From Streptomyces sp. LUP30 (GTDB lineage Bacteria; Actinomycetota; Actinomycetes; Streptomycetales; Streptomycetaceae): a DNA stretch of 64,000 nucleotides. A program made the position numbers and the translations under genes. Location of the stretch: the NCBI RefSeq assembly GCF_001746365.1, contig NZ_MJAJ01000026.1, forward strand, positions 1 to 64,000, read 5' to 3'. The notes below the pieces were generated by a model, which saw nothing but the letters and a program-made list of their open reading frames with translations, ran no database searches and had not been told where the DNA came from. Each line of letters starts with the position of its first letter. Within the stretch, counting starts at the first letter, position 1. This document shows, in pieces, positions 60,801 to 64,000 of this stretch.

Positions 60801-63248
60801 AGGCTCACCGGCGACGCCAAGTGGCTGCGGCTGACGAAGAGCGCGCTCACCGACGCCCAGAAGGCCAGGTACCCGCACCTCAAGGACTACACCGCCTGGT
60901 CCGTCGACCCGCGCGACCGCGACCGGGTGCGCGAGGCGCTGACCGGTCAGGTCGTCGCCACCCAGCGGACCGGAGAGGGGGGCGTCCTGGCGGCGACCGG
61001 CGTGCAGATCGCGGGCGCGCTGGACGACCTGTACGCGGGCGCGACCACGGCGCGGCTCGGCCCGGTCTTCCGCGACGGCCGCCCCACGCTCTCCGTCTGG
61101 GCGCCGACGGCGCAGCAGGTCGCCCTGGAACTCGACGGCGCCACGGTCGCCATGCGGCGCGACGGCGCCACCGGCGTCTGGTCGGTGACCGGCCCGAGCA
61201 GCTGGAAAAACAAGCCCTACCGCTACGTCGTGACCGTGTGGGCGCCCAGCGTCCGCAAGGTCGTCGTCAACAAGGTCACCGACCCCTACTCGGTCGCCCT
61301 CACCGCCGACTCCGCGCGCAGCCTCGTCGTCGACCTCGGGGACAGGGCCCTGGCCCCCCGCGGCTGGTCGAAGCTCGCCAAGCCGAAGGCCGTCCCGCTG
61401 CGCGACGCCCAGATCCAGGAACTGCACGTCCGGGACTTCTCCGTCGCGGACCCGACCGTCCCGGCGAAGGACCGGGGCGCCTACCTCGCCTTCACCGACC
61501 GGGGCAGCGACGGCTCGAAGCACCTGCGGGAGCTGGCGGCGGCGGGCACCTCGTACGTCCACCTGCTGCCCGTCTTCGACATCGCGACCATCGCCGAGAA
61601 GAAGGCCGACCAGGCGACTCCCGCCTGCGACCTCGCCTCCTACCCGGCGGCCTCCGAGAAACAGCAGGAATGCGTTTCCGCGATCGCCGCGAAGGACGCC
61701 TACAACTGGGGGTACGACCCGTACCACTACACGGTCCCCGAAGGCTCCTACGCCACCGACCCGGACGGGACGGCCCGCACCGTCGAGTTCCGCAGAATGG
61801 TCCAGGCCCTCAACGGCGACGGCCTCAGGGTCGTCATGGACGTCGTCTACAACCACACCGCGGCGAGCGGCCAGGCGCAGACCAGCGTCCTGGACCGGAT
61901 CGTCCCCGGGTACTACCAGCGGCTCCTCGCCGACGGCTCCGTGGCCACCAGCACCTGCTGCGCCAACACGGCCACCGAGAACGCCATGATGGGCAAACTG
62001 GTCGTCGACTCGGTCGTCACCTGGGCCAGGGAGTACAAGGTCGACGGCTTCCGCTTCGACCTCATGGGGCACCACCCGAAGGCCAACATCCTCGCGGTGC
62101 GCAAGGCGCTGGACGCGCTGACCCCCGCCCGGGACGGCGTCGACGGCAAGAAGATCATTCTCTACGGGGAGGGCTGGAACTTCGGCGAGGTCGCCGACGA
62201 CGCCCGCTTCGTGCAGGCCACACAGAAGAACATGGCGGGAACCGGTGTCGCGACGTTCTCCGACCGGGCGCGCGACGCCGTCCGCGGCGGCGGCCCCTTC
62301 GACGAGGACCCGGGAGCGCAGGGCTTCGCCTCCGGGCTGTACACCGACCCCAACTCCTCCTCGAACAACGGCACTTCGGCACAGCAGAAGGCCCGGCTGC
62401 TGCACTACCAGGACCTCCTCAAGGTCGGCCTGTCCGGAAACCTCGCCGCCTACCGTTTCACCGACTCCGACGGCAAGGAGGTGACCGGCGCCGAGGTCGA
62501 CTACAACGGCGGCCCGGCCGGCTACGCGCACGCGCCCGGCGACGCCCTCGCCTACGTCGACGCCCACGACAACGAGTCGCTGTTCGACGCCCTGGCCTAC
62601 AAGCTGCCCGCCGGCACCTCCGCCGACGACCGCTCCCGGATGCAGGTCCTGGCCATGGCCACCGCCGCGCTCTCCCAGGGCCCGGCCCTGTCGCAGGCCG
62701 GCACCGACCTGCTGCGCTCGAAGTCCCTCGACCGCAACTCCTTCGACAGCGGCGACTGGTTCAACGCGATCCACTGGAACTGCGCCGCCGGCAACGGCTT
62801 CGGCCGCGGACTGCCCCCGGCCGCCGACAACGCGTCCAAGTGGCCTTACGCCAAGCCCTTGCTGAACACGGTCGAAGTGGGCTGTCCGCAGATCACCGCG
62901 GCCTCCGCCGCCTACCGCGACCTGCTGCGGATCCGGACGACGGAGAAGGCGTTCTCCCTCGGGACGGCCGCGCAGGTCCAGTCGGCGCTGTCCTTCCCGC
63001 TGTCCGGCAAGGACGAGACCCCCGGGGTGATCACCATGCTGCTGGGCGACCTGGTCGTCGTGTTCAACGCGACGCCCGACGCGCAGCAGCAGACGGTCCC
63101 CGCGCTCGCCGGGACCGGCTACCGCCTGCACCCGGTGCAGGCGACCGGCGCGGACCAGACCGTGCGCTCCTCCTCGTACACGAAGGAAACGGGCACGTTC
63201 GCCGTTCCGGCCCGGACCGTGGCGGTGTTCTCCCGGACGACGCCCTAG
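57831..63248 (+). CDS. Secreted amylopullulanase with two GH13 catalytic modules
   Basis: An 1805-residue exported enzyme for alpha-1,4 and alpha-1,6 links of starch/pullulan. After a signal (RRTARAGRVAAVAVAALAAALV) comes a first GH13 domain (about 60-650) with D319 (GFRIDT), E353 (FGEVYS) and D424 (GNHDMG). A beta linker follows, then two CBM41-like modules (about 735-840 and 845-942; VHYKRTDGDY and LHYHRADGDY), an N2/CBM48 domain and a pullulanase GH13 module with YNWGYDPYHY (1291), D1410 (GFRFDL), E1447 (YGEGWN) and D1580 (DAHDNES). The GTG has AAGGAG upstream. Comparable to the bifunctional enzyme in S. coelicolor. Confidence 0.94.
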   Translation: MIPRWPAPGTRRTARAGRVAAVAVAALAAALVQPLAARADSPPPPPSDAKLAAEPARHDDTREQFYFVMPDRFANGTTANDRGGLTGSRLSTGYDPTDKGFYQGGDLKGLTKKLDYIKGLGTTAIWMAPIFKNQPVQGTGADASAGYHGYWITDFTQVDPHFGTNEDLQSLIAKAHAKGMKVFFDVITNHTADVVDYAEKSYDYLSKGAFPYLAKDGTPFDDADHADGRSEFPAVDADSFPRTPTVPAAKKNAKTPSWLNDPTMYHNRGDSTYAGESTAYGDFSGLDDLWTERPEVVRGMEKIYQRWVRDFDIDGFRIDTVKHVDMQFWTQWATALDAYAAKQGRDDFFMFGEVYSADTSVTSPYVTRGRLDATLDFPFQDAARQYASQGGSAKKLASVFADDYKYTTDKANAYEQVTFLGNHDMGRIGYFLKQDDPKATDAELLAKDELANELMFLSRGNPVVYYGDEQGFTGSGGDKDARQTMFASKVADYLDDDEIGTDRTHASDAYDASAPLYRQIAGLAALRRANPALTDGVQTERYAADGPGVYAFSRSGLGKDPAEYVVAFNNAGTAKEATFATGSANTAFRGIHGTRKTVTSGADEKITVTVPAGSAIVLKADRRPAAPAARPTITLHAPAAGATGTVELGADVGGGGRLDRVVFAAQTGDGRWRTLGSADHAPYKVTQTIGADVPAGTPLRYKAVVVDSAGRTSAATAASVTGTPPAEEVPTASSRDYAIVHYKRTDGDYADWGLYAWGDLADGESTTWPASHPFAGRDAYGAFAYVKLKPGASSVGFLVIDKAGNKDVSADRTVDVTKTGEVWIEQGKEAVLTQRPDYPAQDTAKAVLHYHRADGDYDGWGLHVWTGAANPTEWSKPLQPARTDAYGAVFEVPLAAGATSLSYIVHKGDEKDLAADRSLDLTANGHEVWLLNGQEKYLLPQPAGSAAALDLTTSKAVWIDRNTVAWNGSQGAASTQLLYSREGAIAVEDGRLTGDAKWLRLTKSALTDAQKARYPHLKDYTAWSVDPRDRDRVREALTGQVVATQRTGEGGVLAATGVQIAGALDDLYAGATTARLGPVFRDGRPTLSVWAPTAQQVALELDGATVAMRRDGATGVWSVTGPSSWKNKPYRYVVTVWAPSVRKVVVNKVTDPYSVALTADSARSLVVDLGDRALAPRGWSKLAKPKAVPLRDAQIQELHVRDFSVADPTVPAKDRGAYLAFTDRGSDGSKHLRELAAAGTSYVHLLPVFDIATIAEKKADQATPACDLASYPAASEKQQECVSAIAAKDAYNWGYDPYHYTVPEGSYATDPDGTARTVEFRRMVQALNGDGLRVVMDVVYNHTAASGQAQTSVLDRIVPGYYQRLLADGSVATSTCCANTATENAMMGKLVVDSVVTWAREYKVDGFRFDLMGHHPKANILAVRKALDALTPARDGVDGKKIILYGEGWNFGEVADDARFVQATQKNMAGTGVATFSDRARDAVRGGGPFDEDPGAQGFASGLYTDPNSSSNNGTSAQQKARLLHYQDLLKVGLSGNLAAYRFTDSDGKEVTGAEVDYNGGPAGYAHAPGDALAYVDAHDNESLFDALAYKLPAGTSADDRSRMQVLAMATAALSQGPALSQAGTDLLRSKSLDRNSFDSGDWFNAIHWNCAAGNGFGRGLPPAADNASKWPYAKPLLNTVEVGCPQITAASAAYRDLLRIRTTEKAFSLGTAAQVQSALSFPLSGKDETPGVITMLLGDLVVVFNATPDAQQQTVPALAGTGYRLHPVQATGADQTVRSSSYTKETGTFAVPARTVAVFSRTTP

Positions 63249-63263
63249 ACAGCGGCACTACCG

Positions 63264-63300
63264 TGGTGGAGCAGGCCTCGAAACCGGGTCTGCTCCACCA
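63264..63300 (+). terminator. Stem-loop terminator after the amylopullulanase
   Basis: TGGTGGAGCAG pairs perfectly with CTGCTCCACCA, with three further inner pairs (one G-U), 15 bases after the stop. Confidence 0.85.
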
Positions 63301-63320
63301 GCGAGTCCGAGGCTGACTTG

Positions 63321-64000
63321 ATGAGCGTCGACGGCAGACGGACAGACACGACGGTGCTCGTCGTGGACCACACGGCCGCCGGCCGGTTCGCTCTGGGGAC
63401 CGTGCTGCGCCGTGCCGGTCACCAGGTCGTCGCCGTCGGCACCGGCCACGAGGCGCTCGTCGAACTGGACGTGCGGCTGCGCAAGGGCGGCCTGCCCGAC
63501 GTGGCCCTCGTCGACGTGGAGCTGCCGGACATGAGCGGCTTCGAACTGCGCCGCCGGCTCAAGGCAAGGCCGCACATGGCCGGTGTGCCCGTCGTGCACT
63601 TCTCGGCGGCGGGGACGGAACCGCGGGAGCCGGGCGACCCGGCGGAGGGACCGGACGCGGGCGGCGAGGCGCGTCTGACGCTGCCCGCCTCGCCCGGGGA
63701 GATCGACGCGGTGGTCCGCGCCGCGGTGCGCGCCGCACGGCTGCGGGCCGACGACCAGGCGGCGGCCCGGCGGCTGACCCTGCTGTCGGAGGCGATCGTG
63801 GCCATCCAGTCGGCCCGTTCCCCGCAGGAACTCGCCGACGCGGCCGCCGAGGGCGCGACGCGGCTCACCGGCGCACCCGCCGCCGTCTTCGTCCTCGGGC
63901 CGGACGACGAGCTCTACCGCGGCGCTCCCCGCAGCCGCACCTCGCTCGCACTGCCGGACGCGGAGGCCCACCGGGCCGTGGTCACACTGCTGCGGCGGCT
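63321..64000 (+). CDS. Receiver-domain signalling protein with GAF-like domain (partial)
   Basis: The first 226 codons of a gene that runs off the right edge. The N-terminal part is a CheY-like receiver (TTVLVVDHTAAGRFALGTVLRR, phosphoacceptor Asp in VALVDVELPDMSGFEL), followed by helices (AAARRLTLLSEAIVAIQSARSPQELADAAAEGATRL) and the beginning of a GAF-type domain (AAVFVLGPDDELYR). In streptomycetes this architecture commonly continues into a SpoIIE-type phosphatase or kinase domain. Conserved acidic residues before the Asp are partly replaced (DH instead of DD). GAGG lies 8 bases upstream of the ATG. Confidence 0.85.
   Translation, partial: MSVDGRRTDTTVLVVDHTAAGRFALGTVLRRAGHQVVAVGTGHEALVELDVRLRKGGLPDVALVDVELPDMSGFELRRRLKARPHMAGVPVVHFSAAGTEPREPGDPAEGPDAGGEARLTLPASPGEIDAVVRAAVRAARLRADDQAAARRLTLLSEAIVAIQSARSPQELADAAAEGATRLTGAPAAVFVLGPDDELYRGAPRSRTSLALPDAEAHRAVVTLLRR

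Noticed and set aside
56259..63131. A 2290-codon open frame on the minus strand opposite the amylase and amylopullulanase
   Set aside because: It mirrors the third-position GC bias of the two real genes, has low-complexity Val/Gly/Arg composition and no recognisable domain. Both genes beneath have complete catalytic motifs.

Overview
The window is high-GC actinobacterial DNA, almost certainly a Streptomyces chromosome core region. Indicators are the extreme third-position G/C bias, frequent GTG starts, many apparently leaderless promoters, Tat-type and lipoprotein exports, an F420-linked reductase, an AfsR/SARP-like regulator, a glnA2/glnE pair and a malR-malEFG-aglA-amylase-amylopullulanase block. 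No rRNA, tRNA, CRISPR array, insertion sequence or prophage gene was recognised. Gene order looks like conserved chromosomal backbone rather than a mobile island.

Left part (1-19.7 kb): a DoxX-family edge fragment, an NTF2-like protein, a Tat-exported D-Ala-D-Ala carboxypeptidase, an SDR, an Rsm22-type Fe-S methyltransferase, a Bcr/CflA pump coupled to a serine hydrolase (apparently through a CTG start), a Gfo/Idh/MocA oxidoreductase and its TetR neighbour, and a degenerate PrimPol-like protein. Next come the iron-uptake operon efeO-efeB-efeU with a fourth lipoprotein gene and an upstream DmdR/IdeR-type iron box, a PhzF protein, a small His-rich exported protein, methionine aminopeptidase, an MFS exporter, a SIS-like protein and an NADPH-F420 reductase-like protein.

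Middle (19.7-39.5 kb): a site-2-type metalloprotease, a striking noncoding tandem-repeat array with a 109-bp period (about 20.69-21.14 kb), an AfsR/SARP-NTPase-TPR regulator, a Drr-type ABC exporter, panB, a 14-TM MFS pump with its TetR regulator and operator, a VanJ-like membrane phosphohydrolase, a 12-TM pump, NAD synthetase, a secreted sedolisin-type protease, and a DUF3105/DUF305 pair divergent from an NsrR-like Fe-S Rrf2 regulator.

Right part (39.5-64 kb): glnA2 and glnE (nitrogen/polyamine metabolism and GS adenylylation), a DMT permease facing a LysR regulator, a PAP2 membrane protein, then a maltodextrin regulon. This comprises malR divergent from malE-malF-malG-aglA, a frameshifted methyltransferase and a GNAT gene, a secreted alpha-amylase and an 1805-residue amylopullulanase with two GH13 catalytic modules. 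Starch is degraded outside by the last two, maltodextrins enter through MalEFG (the ATPase is not encoded here; MsiK is the usual partner in streptomycetes), and AglA hydrolyses them inside. Inverted repeats built from CTTGCA/TGCAAG and TGAAAG/CTTTCA half-sites in front of malR, malE, the amylase and the pullulanase suggest common control. The window ends inside a receiver-domain signalling protein.
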